This document shows positions 52,451-64,000 of a DNA stretch of 64,000 bases, piece after piece. Numbering within the stretch: the stretch's first letter is position 1; every line of letters starts with the position of its first letter. Origin of the DNA: Labia minor (taxonomy: Eukaryota; Arthropoda; Insecta; Dermaptera; Spongiphoridae). The stretch lies in NCBI GenBank assembly GCA_963082975.1, contig OY720344.1, positions 94,245,228 to 94,309,227 on the forward strand. Reading direction: 5' to 3'. The notes below the pieces were generated by a model. It saw only the letters and a program-made list of their open reading frames with translations, did no database searches and was not told the origin of the DNA. A program made the translations under genes and the position numbers.

Positions 52451-54354
52451 TATTTCCTCCGCCTATAGTTTATAAGTATTGTATATGTTATAATAGAGTA
52501 TAATATTTCTTGATCATTTCATTTCGATATTTTAATTTCATTGTTTGATTTTTATTGAATATTTTTAATTATAATAAAATTAGAGAAAATGCAAAGTTAG
52601 AGACTTGAGACAATTTATAAAAATTAATTTATAAAAATTAACGGTATAAAAGTATTGATAAAACTAAAGATAAATTAACAATATATACATTCATTAATAG
52701 TATTAATTTAAATTAATGGATTTATTTGATTTTTTATTATTAAGTTCATTTATTAATTTTTTTAGATCATAGTTAATTCCCTCCCTTAAAATAAAAGAAG
52801 TACCTATTCAAATATGGAAAGAATAAATACAAAATAATTTAAGTTAAATATGATTTAAATATTTTATTATATTAATTAAAATGAGAACTTTTAGAATAAA
52901 TTATTTAATTGAAATGATATTTGAATATTAGAATTTAAAATAAAAATTTAAATATTATAATAATTCTTTGATTGCTAGTTATATACATTGTGTAAAATGA
53001 GTCCGCCAGTCAGTGGGCCACGCCTGGCTCTTGAATGAACAACACGGAGAACTATATATAAACTTTAAATCTCTCTCTCTCCCGCTCACACACACTCTCA
53101 CCTCTCTCCTCATCCCCTCCACCTCTCATTTCTTAGTTATTTCAATTTCCACAAATTGTCTAATTTTTAAAATATTCACTAATTTACTTTCTATTTTTAT
53201 TCTTTAATCCTTAAATAATATATTTTCTATTTTATGTTAAAATGTAAATAACTTACATTTTAACATATTAAACTATGACAGCAAAAAAGTAAACGAATTA
53301 CATACATACATACAAACAGTCTCCTTTATGTATATAGATGTATGCCTATCTGTTTTTTATTACATTAATAGATATATTAAAATTATTTGAAATTGTTTCT
53401 GTAGCTGGAAATTAATTTACTTCAAACCGTCGGTCGGTTCGGACCTGGCCACAGGACAACTTATTTTATAATGAAATACTACTTTTAATTATTTTTTATA
53501 ACTAAATATTTCCTTTTTTAATTTAAAACTTCCTTAAAATTGAATAGAAGAAAAATTGCCGAAAAATTATTTTCAGATAAGAACTTATAATTTACAACGA
53601 TAGATATAATTATAAACAAGGTAATTAATTTAATTAAATAAATAGTAAGTAGTTGTAAATTGTAAATAACAATAACATAAAATCATTATTATTCTAATAT
53701 ATGTAAATATATAAAAAAAATAAAAAAATATTTTTTCATAAGTATTATTTAAAAAGAAATCTTTTAATTTTGTATAAATAAGGATGAAAAACTTGGTTCA
53801 TTGATATATTTAAATTGGATGCACCTACTTTATATTAAATATTGTATTCTAATATTGGAATTGAGTTTTTTAAAAATGTTAATTTATGAATTATTATTAC
53901 AACATAGGGTCAGAGTAAAAAAAATTTTATTAAAAATCTCAAAATTCCTACAATATCAACAATTCTAAAGTTTTCTTTCAAACATTCTCATGTAAAAAAT
54001 TTGGGGCCTAGAAACGTTAGTGAATTATTTCCAAAATAAATTTAAAAGTCTCTATTTATATAAATAAATAGATATAGAATTATATTTAATTAGATACTAT
54101 TATAAACATGTGTGATCCATTTTATTATTTCTTCTGATTTTGCCTCTTTTTCAAAACAAATGTCGCATTCCAGTCCAAAGTATCTTCTATTTTAATTTTT
54201 ATTATTAAAATATACAAATATGTTAAGTAAAATAAGTGAATATCCATGAATCAATATTGGTTAGTAGGAAGATGACCAGGTGTGTGTGAAGCCTTTAATG
54301 AGCAAAGAGGGAGGATTGTTTCCGTTTTCATGGAAATATTTATAATTCTGACTA
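52451..54354. other. AT-rich spacer upstream of the SOCS-box gene
   Basis: It includes a CT-rich stretch (53070-53130) and a single R1 arm at 53320-53465. Otherwise it is AT-rich, with no gene. The last few hundred bases should hold the promoter of the plus-strand SOCS-box gene. Confidence 0.5.
53320..53465. repeat. Solo arm of foldback family R1
   Basis: It carries GAAATTGTTTCTGTAGCTGG, AAACCGTCGGTCGGTTC and the terminal ACAACTTATT, matching the right arm of the element at 23456-24422. No second arm is nearby. Confidence 0.75.
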
Positions 54355-57300
54355 ATGCGTGCTGTTGTCGTATCTTATTTAACACGAGAAAAGGGGCTTA
54401 TCAAATTGGGCAGCCTCTTTAATCATTATAAAAGAAAAGAGATGATTGACTTCTTCAATGAAGCGATTGACAGATTCCTTGATCAAGATGCCATGGTGAC
54501 CACCCATCCTGCTTTAGAATGTGTTGAATGTCTTCTTGAAATTCATCGAAAGGGTTCCATTCAATGTCACCTCCACAAGGGAAAACATTATATTCTTTAC
54601 GTTGCCCTGAAAATTTCTTTTGATTGGCGAGTGGAGGCAGCGTTAGTCGCCGAGGTTCTCCGAGGAATCTTCCGATGCGAGGGCAGCTTCGACAATGTTA
54701 TGAGTGGCGCAATTACTGGTCTTGCCAAGACGATAACAGGTTGGCGACCGGATCAGAATGATATCGTTGAGAATCTTGAAGCAGTGGAGTTTTTCATAAA
54801 TGCATCCACTAAGGAACGGTGTCTTTTTAGAACAAAACATGGATTATTAAGAATACAGGTAATTCAGTTATTGTTCAAAATCAACGTAGATATTATTATA
54901 TTGTATAAAATTATAATTAAAAAAATATTAATTTAATTACATATGTGATAATATATTTTATTAAAATTTTGATCTTGGATGATGAAATATGTTAAATAGT
55001 TTGATAAATGAAAAATCTCTAATATTGGTTGAGTAATTTGAGGAATTACACTTGTAGGTATGACTAGCAGTTCAGAATTAAATAAAATGGGAACCCTTAG
55101 GCCATAGGTTCTTAAACTTATGTACTCCACGGACCCCCACTTGAAAAAATTTTTTTTGACGGACCCCCATCACAACTTTAGGTACTTTACGTCATTTTAT
55201 TAATTAATTTCTGGCTTACGATCTCATAAGGACAAGGATATATGATGAATATTTCTAACAGTGATTGGTGAATAACGATTTTTTTGCATATTGTAGAACA
55301 CATTTTATTAGAAATTATAATATTGAAGAAAGAAAATACAAACATTGTCATAGCAACAAATCTCACAAATTATAATGGGTACTTACATTAAATTCATATA
55401 AATATTTTATAATTTTTTTCAGAAAATATTAAATAAGAAATATTTTAAAAAATAACTGCATCTATCTCATTAAATATAACTTACATATTTAATGAGATGT
55501 ATGCAGTTGTTTTCTTGAAACAAGAATCTCAATATCTGGCTTAATATTGGAAACTTTTAATCTAAGATCCGGCTCTACATTTAATTTGTTTCTATATTTA
55601 GACTTAATATAAAATAGTACCGAAAAAGCTTGTTCGCATAAATATGTTGTGCAGAATGGAATCAAGTGTTGAAGTGCTTTATTTGCAAGCGCAGGATAAT
55701 CTGACCTGAGAAGTAACCAAAAGTTGCTCAATTCAGTTTTGTTAAATTTTAGTTTATAAGTTGTATCACATGATAATTCCACGAGAATATCTTGTTCAGG
55801 TGCAGATAAATGTTTAGCATTTGTAATTTCCATATTAAATGGATCTCTGATCCAGTTATTGCAAGGATCAGGAGTAGAAAAATACTTCCTGAAGTTGCTT
55901 TTCAAAGTAATTAAATGTTCAACAAATAATTGACGCGTTTGATTAAGCAATTTTTCACTGGAGCTTTCTATGAAATCATTGAGAGTTGGAAAAGACTCAT
56001 ATACACCGTTCTGGATGCGTTTCGACCACAAGTCGATTTTTTTAATCATTGCTTCTATTTTATCTTCAACTTTAAATATATTTACAACAGTACCTTGCAG
56101 GCTCAAATTAAGTTCGTTCAATTTTGTAAAAATATCAGTCAAGTAAGCCACCTTAGCTAACCAGATAAAATCATTGAAACATTCGGTCAGTTCAAAATGC
56201 GCATCTATTAAAAACAATCGTATTTCATCTCGAAGCTCAAAAAGGCGAATGAGTACTTTCCCGCGGGACAACCAACGTACATCTGTATGTAATAATAAAT
56301 GTGTATGTTGACTACCCATTTCCTCACACAAAATTTTAAAAACTCTGGAATTAAGTGGACGAGCCTTAATGAAATTGACAATTTTAACTACTTCGTCTAA
56401 TGTTCTTTTCAAATCTGGTGACATATTTTTGGCTGCTAATGATTCTCTGTGAATGCAGCAATGATTCCAAACAACCTGAGGCGCAACATTTTTAATAAGA
56501 GCAATCAATCCAGTTCTTGTACCTGACATTGCACGAGCACCATCAGTGCAAATTCCAACACATTTTGGCCACTCTATTTCATTTTCGGTTATAAAATTAT
56601 TCAAACTGTTAAATATGTCATTAGCTGTCGTTCGTGAAGGTAGTGAATCACAAAACAATACATCTTCTTGTATTTGATTTTCAAACTCATATCTAATGAA
56701 AGCTAACAAATTGGCATTATTAGTGACATCAGTACTTTCATCCAATTGTAATGAGTAATAGTGACTTTTGCGCACTCTCGATATTAATTCTTCTTTTATA
56801 TTACATGACATGTCTTCAATCCTATTCTTAACCGTATCATTTGATAATGAAATCAAATTTATATCGTTTGCTGCTTTAGTTCCTAACATTATATTTGTAA
56901 TTACTTTTGTAGCAGGAAGAATTAATTGCTCTGCTATATTATGCGGCTTTCCTGCTTTAGCAATAAGTAGAGCTACTTCATATGATGCCATTACTGCTTT
57001 CTTACTCATACCACCAGATCCCGTCTTTACCATCAATTTCTGACTTGAATTAAGTTCTTCTTTTTTCATTTTAAAAAATTCGATAGACTTGCTAACATGC
57101 TCGCTGTGCTTTGTTTGTAAATGACGTCTGAGATTAGCAGGTTTCATACTTTCATTGGATAAACTTTCCTGACATAGAACGCAGACTGGTCTTTCCACAT
57201 CATTGTTGCAAATATAAGTAAATCCAAATGATAAATAATCATCCGAATATTTTCTAGTTTTGCGTTTCTTGGTAGAGTTTGCTGTTGATGCCTCATCATC

Positions 57301-60300
57301 TGATTCTTTCCGTTTCTGTGTTGAACCAGTTTGTAGCCAACGATCCATTTTATGGAGTAATTTATTAACATTGAACTACAATAATATAAATATAATATAA
57401 ATATAATATAAATATAACGAATTATTATTTACTAGCTATGTTTTAATATGATTTTAAATGAATGTTTTAATATCATTTTAAATGAATGTTTTAAATCATT
57501 TTAATAAATGTTTTAAATCATTTTAAATAAATGATTTAATATCATTTTAAATGAATATTAATTTATATAATAAATATATTTCGTAATTTGATTCTAAAAT
57601 ATTATTAATTTCGTAATTTGATTCTAAAATATTATTAATTTCGTAATTTGATTCTAAAATATTATTAAAATAAATATTTTTTATTCATAAAACTAACTTA
57701 TACTTACTCTCAAAAACAGCCTTTCTGGGAAATTGCAAAATGTGTTTAGTGTTTTTATAAAATAATGATCATGCAAATTACACTAAAAATTAAAAAAAAT
57801 TATTAGCTATAATAAACTATTATTAGCTATAATTTAATTATAATTAATTAAATTAATAAAAATAATTTAAAGATACAACTCGTTGAGAAATGAACTTATA
57901 ATTAACATTAATAAAAATAATTTAAAGATACAACTCGTTGAGAAATGAACTTATAATTAACATTTGCTTTAAAACTGTTTAAAACCCCAGAGTGGACGCT
58001 GACAATTTGGGTTTTTCCGGGTAAGACTGTCCCCTCCCCTGGTTTTCCCCAATAACAAAGTGAAAGAAAATTCCCTTATATGCCTCCCCTTCCGAGTCCC
58101 TAAGAGGGGTTATTTTAAAGGAAAAATCGAAAAATGATTTTAAATGAATGAATGGATGAAAATTCAAATTTTATATATAGTTTTTTATATATGTTTATTT
58201 ATTCACAAAAAATTAATTGACATAATTATCAATTTAATAAAATAAAATAGTATTATTAATAGTATTAAATTATAGCCGTAATTCTCTAGGAGGATATAGT
58301 TACACAATGAACTTTAAATATTTATATATGTATATATTTTTACGATGATTTTTTTCCGAGGACCGCGGACCCCCAGTAAAGGCTTCGCGGACCCCCAGGG
58401 GTCCGCGGACCACAGTTTAAGAACCACTGCCTTAGGCAATCGAAATCTCGGAGAGTCATATCACCTAAAAATTTTTCGGATTATGTTTCACAACAGTTTT
58501 TTATAGCACAAAAAATAAAAAATTATCAAAAAATTAATATAAAGTAATTATAGAGAATAATATATACATTAAACAAATTAAAAAAATCTAAATAATTAAT
58601 TTAGTTTTCTCAATTTTTTTGCTGTGAATACTTTTGGAATATTTTAGAATTCTATGTTATATATATAATATATATAATTCTATGTTCTATATGTTATATA
58701 AATATATATATATATATATAAACAGGGCCGTTCCGACCCGGGGTGCAGGGGGGGCGCGAGCCGCCTTAAAAGTACTTATTAATTTTATGTTTTTTAAATT
58801 TTTTTTTTAAAAAAAAGGTCAAATGATTTTGCAATCACGTTCTTAAATACTTTTTTTCAAATTTTTTAAAAAACTAAAATAAATTTACTTTATCTTTTTT
58901 ATTTGTAAATTTTTAACAACTTTGGGGCAAGGGGCGGCAAAATTATTCTCGCACCCGGGCGGCATATACCCTAGGAACGGCCCTGTATATAAATTATTGA
59001 TATGAAGTGGAAGTATGTACTGATAAGAGAATGTAAGACTTAGAAATGAGTCGTTCCTGCATGAACGGGTTCTTCAATTGAATGATCTTGAACGGAAATT
59101 CATCGTTTTCCATTCACCTTGTAGAGTAGTGATCCCCAAACATACAACTGCCCCCTTTTCAGAAAAAATATTATTGAGCGCCCCTGGAAATTCATTTTTT
59201 TAATAAATTTTAATAGCAATTAACAAAATGATATAATTATCTAATCACCTTACATCTTTTTCGTAAAATTTAGTATAGAAAGGCGTAAATTAGAAACATG
59301 GTTCTTTGAAATTATGAAATTATTTATTAAAAATTTTCCCCAAATGCACCATTGGCCATAAACACTCCAACAGCACCCATCTGAGGTGGGAGCGCGAACT
59401 GAATATCTGGCTGGAGCTATTCAAGAAGCAATCTGTATGTAGCAGCACTGAAATTTTGAACACACAGACCATCTGTGAACATCTACCATTCAGAAATAAG
59501 TTTTAAGAAACATTTACTGCTTTCTTATTCCTTTAAACTGCTTTCGTTTAATCAGCGGTCTTTGCTCCTCGTTCAAAAACGTCTCTTTGTTGTTTCTTCG
59601 TTCACGTTTATATTCTTTGATTTGTTCATTTTTAAAGATGAAAATTAAAACTAAATATTCTGATCTTTGTTTTATTTTATGGATATTTCTTCACTAAAAT
59701 AATACATAAAATAATATCTTGAAATATTTATTTAATTAAAATATAGTAAATATTTAGGAAATATTATAATTAAAAAAAAATTTTTTGAACGTCGGTCATT
59801 AATCGCAATCTTTATTAAGAACGAATTTTTGCCTATCTAAATAATTCAAAATATTACCGCTGGCAGCGCGCAAATAAAATCTTCGCGTCCATCCAAGTGG
59901 GCTCTAAAATATAATAGATCAATAGATGAATCCAGCTTATATAATAATTAATAATAGTTTATCGAATTATTTTATAAACTAATATAAAATTATTATTTCT
60001 ATTCTAGGAGGTGCCTTTGATCAATTTTGATAAAAACAAAACCCCTTTGATGGTCGCAATGGAAATGAATGCCTTCCCATTTATAATTTTATTAATTCGT
60101 TACGGTGCGAAATTAAACTTCAACCAAGATCTGTTGATGAAACACCCACTAAAAATTAATGATAAATTGAAAAAATATTTAGCCCGATGCGGCTACAACC
60201 AACAAAAAATTCTTCAGCCAATGTCTTTGAAGTTTCTTTCAAAATTAGTGGTCCGTCAAGCTTTATTCAAAGCTTGGAATTTACCAGACGGCATTTCTAA

Positions 60301-60352
60301 ATTAAATTTACCGAAAATATTAGAAAGATATATTGATTTAGAATTTGACTGA
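54355..60352 (+). CDS. SOCS-box protein with ankyrin-like repeat (ASB-like), two exons
   Basis: Exon 1 is 54355-54858 (168 codons, donor ACAG/GTAATT) and exon 2 is 60008-60352 (acceptor TTCTAG). Both are phase 0, giving 282 aa. The start follows an in-frame TGA at 54349. The C-terminus (LSKLVVRQALFKAWNLPDGI ... LPKILERYIDLEF) has the layout of a SOCS box, the module that recruits elongin B/C and cullin-5. Just before it, NKTPLMVAMEMNAFPFIILL and IRYGAKLNF resemble one ankyrin repeat. The N-terminal 150 residues are not recognised. They are helical-looking with DWRVEAALVAEVLRGIF. Size and order recall small ASB proteins such as ASB17, but this is tentative. Probable role: substrate adaptor of a cullin-RING ligase. 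The intron carries two hAT-type elements. AATAAA lies at 60358 and 60392. Confidence 0.72.
55489..57348 (-). CDS. hAT-family transposase, ZBED5/SCAND3-like, intact
   Basis: This 619-residue uninterrupted frame is the transposase of the surrounding element. Basic residues (TKKRKTRK near 26-33) may act as a nuclear signal. A BED-type zinc finger for DNA binding follows (C56, C59, H76, H81 in CVLC ... HLQTKH). The RNase H-like catalytic domain shows LQLDESTDVT (D203), ICTDGARAMSG (D269), HCCIHRESLA (296-305) and DVRWLSRG (RW at 358-359). The C-terminal hAT dimerisation region (ALANKALQHLIPFCTTYLCE, QAFSVLFYIKSKYRNKL) contains the late glutamate expected of the triad. It resembles the hAT lineage that gave rise to vertebrate ZBED5, FAM200 and SCAND3 proteins. 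No frameshift or stop is seen, so it could be active. Confidence 0.93.
   Translation of the reverse strand: MDRWLQTGSTQKRKESDDEASTANSTKKRKTRKYSDDYLSFGFTYICNNDVERPVCVLCQESLSNESMKPANLRRHLQTKHSEHVSKSIEFFKMKKEELNSSQKLMVKTGSGGMSKKAVMASYEVALLIAKAGKPHNIAEQLILPATKVITNIMLGTKAANDINLISLSNDTVKNRIEDMSCNIKEELISRVRKSHYYSLQLDESTDVTNNANLLAFIRYEFENQIQEDVLFCDSLPSRTTANDIFNSLNNFITENEIEWPKCVGICTDGARAMSGTRTGLIALIKNVAPQVVWNHCCIHRESLAAKNMSPDLKRTLDEVVKIVNFIKARPLNSRVFKILCEEMGSQHTHLLLHTDVRWLSRGKVLIRLFELRDEIRLFLIDAHFELTECFNDFIWLAKVAYLTDIFTKLNELNLSLQGTVVNIFKVEDKIEAMIKKIDLWSKRIQNGVYESFPTLNDFIESSSEKLLNQTRQLFVEHLITLKSNFRKYFSTPDPCNNWIRDPFNMEITNAKHLSAPEQDILVELSCDTTYKLKFNKTELSNFWLLLRSDYPALANKALQHLIPFCTTYLCEQAFSVLFYIKSKYRNKLNVEPDLRLKVSNIKPDIEILVSRKQLHTSH
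57579..57668. repeat. Three tandem 30-bp repeats inside the hAT element
   Basis: Three copies of a 30-bp unit containing TTTCGTAATTTGATTCTAAA lie between the transposase start and the right end. They are in the probable 5' leader or promoter of the transposase. Confidence 0.9.
57853..57962. repeat. Two tandem 55-bp repeats inside the hAT element
   Basis: Two near-identical copies of a 55-bp unit containing GATACAACTCGTTGAGAAAT. They may be transposase- or host-binding sequence, or simple slippage. Confidence 0.9.
58723..58985. mobile_element. Non-autonomous hAT MITE with target duplication
   Basis: A 263-bp element with inverted ends CAGGGCCGTTCC / GGAACGGCCCTG. It is flanked by a perfect 8-bp duplication TATATAAA (58715-58722 and 58986-58993). 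Inside the ends, CGGGGTGCAGGG and GGCGGCATAT text is GC-rich. It has no coding capacity. Its termini differ from those of the complete hAT 300 bp away, so another transposase would have mobilised it. Part of the duplication overlaps a (TA)n run, but the trailing AAA supports it. Confidence 0.9.
58994..60007. other. Remainder of the SOCS-box gene intron
   Basis: About 59128-59190 reads GTAGTGATCCCCAAACAT ... GCGCCCCTGGAAATTC, resembling one end of an old hAT element whose other end I could not find. The rest holds no exon. Less AT-rich patches at 59340-59480 are unexplained. Confidence 0.45.
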
Positions 60353-63300
60353 TTAACAATAAATTAAAATGATTAATGATAATTTGTATTAAATAAAAAT
60401 CTTTTAAAAAGAAATAAAAATAATTTTTATTGAAATTATTTATTTAAATATAGAAGTGTTCTTCGGTGCCCTTCGCAACTGACTCTACTTTCAAGTGAGG
60501 ATTAGTATTTTATTAAAGATCTTTATTCAATAGCTTTCTATTTGTTTTAATCATTATATTAAAACAATTTTCTTTCAAGCAGTTTATTGTAACACAACCT
60601 AGGAAGTTTGTTTACAGGCATTCTCAACAGTAGTAAAACATCGTGACGTCACTGGTAGACAAGAAACCAACATGGTAATAATTTTGGTTGGAAAAACTGA
60701 TTTGTTTCTGAAAAAAATTTGAGATTTTTTCGAATTTCAAACTAAACTATTGTTTAATTGTTCTTAAACATTTTAAAATCAGACCCAGACATTAAGAAAA
60801 TTAATTACCTCGCGATCTGTTGCCAATATCCTGCGATATTTCCTACCAAATTACTGGATGTAAATGTAAATAGTGCTTATTCCTAAACACAATCCCCTCT
60901 CAATAGATTACATCTCTAAATTTGAATTAACTATCAAAAACTACTATATTTTCAAAGGTTGTAGATGGCAAATGACGTATCACAGAGCTAGAAAGATGAA
61001 TAAAGATGATAGTGTAGTCTTAACTTATGGGTATTATACCTACGTATACTTTTACGATGAATTCAGACCAGGTCTGGGGAATATTTTAAATATAATAGAG
61101 GTTTATAATTGTGGAATTTTTTTTTTTTGATCGTTTCGTCGTTTTAATAAAAATGTCATTTTTTTCCTTTTCAACAAAGTATAGTAAAAACTAAAGTTTA
61201 TCTCATGTTATGTGTGAAATTTTATGATAAGGTGTTGAAAGATCGAAATTTGATGACTAAGAATTGCTCATTGGAGAAAACACTCCTCTTCATCTAAACA
61301 TCGGTTCTGTCACTATAGAAAAATCATTTGTAGAATCAGTAACGTTATTAAAGTTGAGAATAAGAAGCAGTGCCGGCTTTAGAATTTTGGCGCCCGATGC
61401 AGAAAAGTAATTGAGGCACCTCAAATAACTATAGATAATTTTTAGGAAAGAAAAGTTTTTATCACATATACTAGTACATTCCAAATAGTAATATAATGTT
61501 ATATAATAATCATTTTACTTTAATAATATTTAATATTTTAAAGTAGAACATTTTTGTACAGGATTTGGTACAAGATATACAAAGATATTCGAATATATTT
61601 TAACGCTATAGGAGGTAGAGGGGGTGGAGTCCCTTGTCTAAGTGCAAAGAAGGTGTCTAGTAACAAATAAAATTGCCTGAATTTTTATTTAATTAATTTA
61701 AATTAGTTTTGTTTATAAAAAAAATGATAATCCGAATAATAAAAAAAAAATATTTTTTCTAAGAGAAGGTTATTATTATTATTATTTAAATATAATATAA
61801 ATATATATTGTCTCTCTATTGCAAACATCAAAGAAGTAGGTGAAATTATTTTTTCTACCATATTATTTGTTTTTCGTATATAAAATGGAGTAAATAGACA
61901 CAAAGTATAGCAAAACTTAACGATATCTTCCAAATCACAACGGACTGAATTTATGAGTACATTCTAACCAAGGTAAGATCTTTTACCCTCTTTTATCATT
62001 ATAGGTACTTTTATTCAATTTATAGTTATATCACACTCGCTAAACGATTCATAATTTAAAATTGACCAATATTCAACACACTCACACCATTTTTTCAAAA
62101 TATATAATAATTTCAATAATAAACTTTAAAAAAATATTACAATAAAAATGCATTTTTATAATTTTTTACTGATATACTTATACATATTTATTTATTGATA
62201 TAAATTTTATAAATTTTTCATTAAATTCTTTGACTAGTATTTACCAATTTAGTATTCTATCGATTCGATTTAAGAATTGATTAATTCAATTTTATTAAAA
62301 GTTAAATAAAAATTATTGAAACATTAAAAAATCAATTAGAAAATTTAATTTTCCTAAAATATAATTATTAAAAAATAAATTTTAAATGAAAATCATGATG
62401 AATAAAAAAGGATAATTGTTTACAAAACGGGAAGCTTCATGGATTTGGTTGAAACTTAACTAGAGGGATTACTTGTAGGATTCTAAACAACTTTTTCAGA
62501 TAAAATTTTTCTCGGTCGCTTTTAGTTTAAAAGATAGAAAAATAACCGAAAAAAGTATTATTGTCCCGAATATTTTTAAATTTTAAAGAATATTAAAGAT
62601 TTAATATTACAGAAATAAAATAATATTTTAAAAAATCTATACCATTTTTGAATGTTATTAATATTATTTGTTTATTTTCATTTATATTCATTTTGTTGTT
62701 ATTAATTTTATGTAATCTTACTTAATTTATTTATCTAAGCAAGAGAGATGAGACATCAATTGAAGTTTTTGAGTTAGTCTTCAGTCTAATATCCAAGATA
62801 TATCAAGCCTTTATTAACTCCAAGGTCAGTTTTTAATATTATTTGAGTTTAAATTCAATTTAAATTTATTTATTTTAAAATTTCATAATCTAATGTTATT
62901 TTAATTCTATTTCATGATTCAATCTTCGTTCCTGCTACTAGATTTTGATTTGAATTCTTGATTATCTTCTCCATCCCTGCTGATGATGTAATGGTCTATA
63001 AGTCTACAAAATACAGCTCACCATTTAATTAATTAATCCAAATGTAAATGTAATATTTCAATTAAAATTGAACATACATAATACATGTAGTAAGTAAAAT
63101 TAAATTTAAATAAATTTTTTCGTTTTTATTATATATAAACTTTATAACTTTTGAATTATGCATTTTGATTATTTAAATAGTTTTTTTTACAAATAATATT
63201 ACAATCGTTCAATCTGTTGGGAATAATCATATAATTATCGTTGTGACCTTTATTTGGTATTATTTAAGAATAAACAATTTATGGCTTGCTAAAAAAATTG

Positions 63301-64000
63301 ATGTCACTTAATAAATGATCAATTTTAATTAACAAAATCAATATAATTATATTAATTTTTTATTTATTTTGTTTAATATTTTATCGAAACGTTTTCTACA
63401 ATGTTTTTTTCAAAATTTTTTTTCTTTTTTGATATAATAATCATTCTAAATGAGAATGATTTAGAGCTCTATTAAGTAGAATTTTTAGCTTATAGTTCAT
63501 GTCCTCAAGTCTATCGGAATGCTTAAATTCTTACATGCAAAAACCATATTTCTCCAAAACTCCCTTGCATTCATCCAATTTCTATCTTCTTTTAATTTCT
63601 TATATTTACTTTTATACTGTCAGCCCAGTCAAATTAATTAATTAAATTATTTAAAATAAATATTAAATATATACTTTATGTGTATTGTACTTTATATAGT
63701 AATTAAAACTAAAAAAGCAAATAATTTAAAAATTCAAATTATGAATAATAAAAATAAATAATATATATATATATATAAATTTTTATATTTTAACGAAAGT
63801 TAATGTTATTAAATCAAATTGTTTTTAATTATTATTATCCAGAAATTAATAAATACTTTTTTATAATTCATTCTTATTCCATTATAATTTATTTTTTACA
63901 AAGTTTGTTTTAATTTTCTATAGATACAAATCAAATTCTTCATGATTATTTTAATAATAAGTGATTTTAGATGGATCTTTAATTTTTAAATTAATGTTAT
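60353..64000. other. Gene-free AT-rich 3' end of window with repeat relics
   Basis: Near 61370, CAGTGCCGGCTTTAGAATTT followed by TGGCGCCC resembles a single hAT-type terminus. Near 61600-61680, GGAGGTAGAGGGGGTGGAGT ... CTAAGTG ... AACAAATAAAAT looks like a decayed right arm of foldback family R1. An 85-codon open frame at 60873-61130 has no recognisable family and no splice context, so it is not called. The rest is AT-rich with nothing supportable. Confidence 0.5.

Larger units (their letters stand above)
55104..58429 (-). mobile_element. Complete hAT transposon with target duplication
   Basis: The ends are CATAGGTTCTTAAACTTATG on the left and, inverted on the right, CAGTGGTTCTTAAACTGTGG. 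They are flanked by a perfect 8-bp duplication CCTTAGGC (55096-55103 and 58430-58437), the hAT hallmark. The element is 3326 bp and carries one intact transposase gene. Several CGGACCCCC motifs cluster just inside both ends. It sits in the intron of the SOCS-box gene on the opposite strand. Intact coding and a perfect duplication suggest a fairly recent insertion. Confidence 0.95.

Noticed and set aside
55930-57043. Plus-strand open frames of 76 and 91 codons
   Set aside because: Antisense to the intact hAT transposase and without any independent signal.
59128-59190. Possible complete third hAT element starting GTGATCCCCAAA
   Set aside because: Only one end resembles a hAT terminus. No matching inverted end or target duplication could be found.
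60873-61130. 85-codon plus-strand open frame
   Set aside because: No family recognised, no splice sites or start context, and it ends in a poly-T run. Listed only as a note in the spacer entry.

Overview
The window is eukaryotic nuclear DNA, very AT-rich, full of (TA)n microsatellites, with many short exons bounded by GT-AG introns and transposon remnants between genes. Gene content (AP-1 mu, UBR3, COA8, CtIP, a DUF4803-like secreted protein, a SOCS-box protein) indicates an arthropod. A crustacean such as a copepod is my guess from composition and repeat style, not something the sequence proves. All exon models below were built by eye from splice sites, reading phase and remembered family sequences. 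All close in frame.

Layout. 2-1377 (-): complete two-exon AP-1 clathrin adaptor mu subunit, divergent from UBR3. 2247-32779 (+): complete UBR3-type E3 ubiquitin ligase, 29 exons and 1980 codons, with a GC-AG first intron and a 30-nt microexon. Its 12.9-kb intron 10 (12788-25658) holds, on the opposite strand, an eight-exon gene for a secreted cysteine-rich DUF4803-like protein. That gene appears to have a second, homologous set of N-terminal exons (20854-22090), a GC-rich island of unknown nature, and a foldback repeat. 35099-35687 (-): COA8/APOPT1, a cytochrome c oxidase assembly factor. 36468-38716 (+): CtIP/RBBP8, a DNA-end resection factor. These two are divergent and a mariner-type MITE sits between them. 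54355-60352 (+): a two-exon SOCS-box/ankyrin-type gene whose intron carries an intact 3.3-kb hAT transposon with a perfect 8-bp target duplication, plus a small hAT MITE with its own perfect 8-bp duplication.

From about 39 to 53 kb the window is a transposon graveyard. It holds two decayed Merlin (ISXO2-like DDE) transposases in tandem, a cluster of composite repeats with tRNA-like pol III boxes, a 1-kb element with terminal inverted repeats, two decayed non-LTR retrotransposon fragments, and several copies of a foldback family with GC-rich hairpins. The final 3.6 kb has no gene I can support.

The host genes are unrelated housekeeping or regulatory functions: Golgi/endosome sorting, ubiquitin ligation, mitochondrial complex IV assembly, DNA repair and probable substrate recruitment to cullin ligases. 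They do not form a pathway. I found no CRISPR array or bacterial-type operon. The least explained items are the duplicated N-terminal exon cassette of the nested gene and the GC-rich island beside it.
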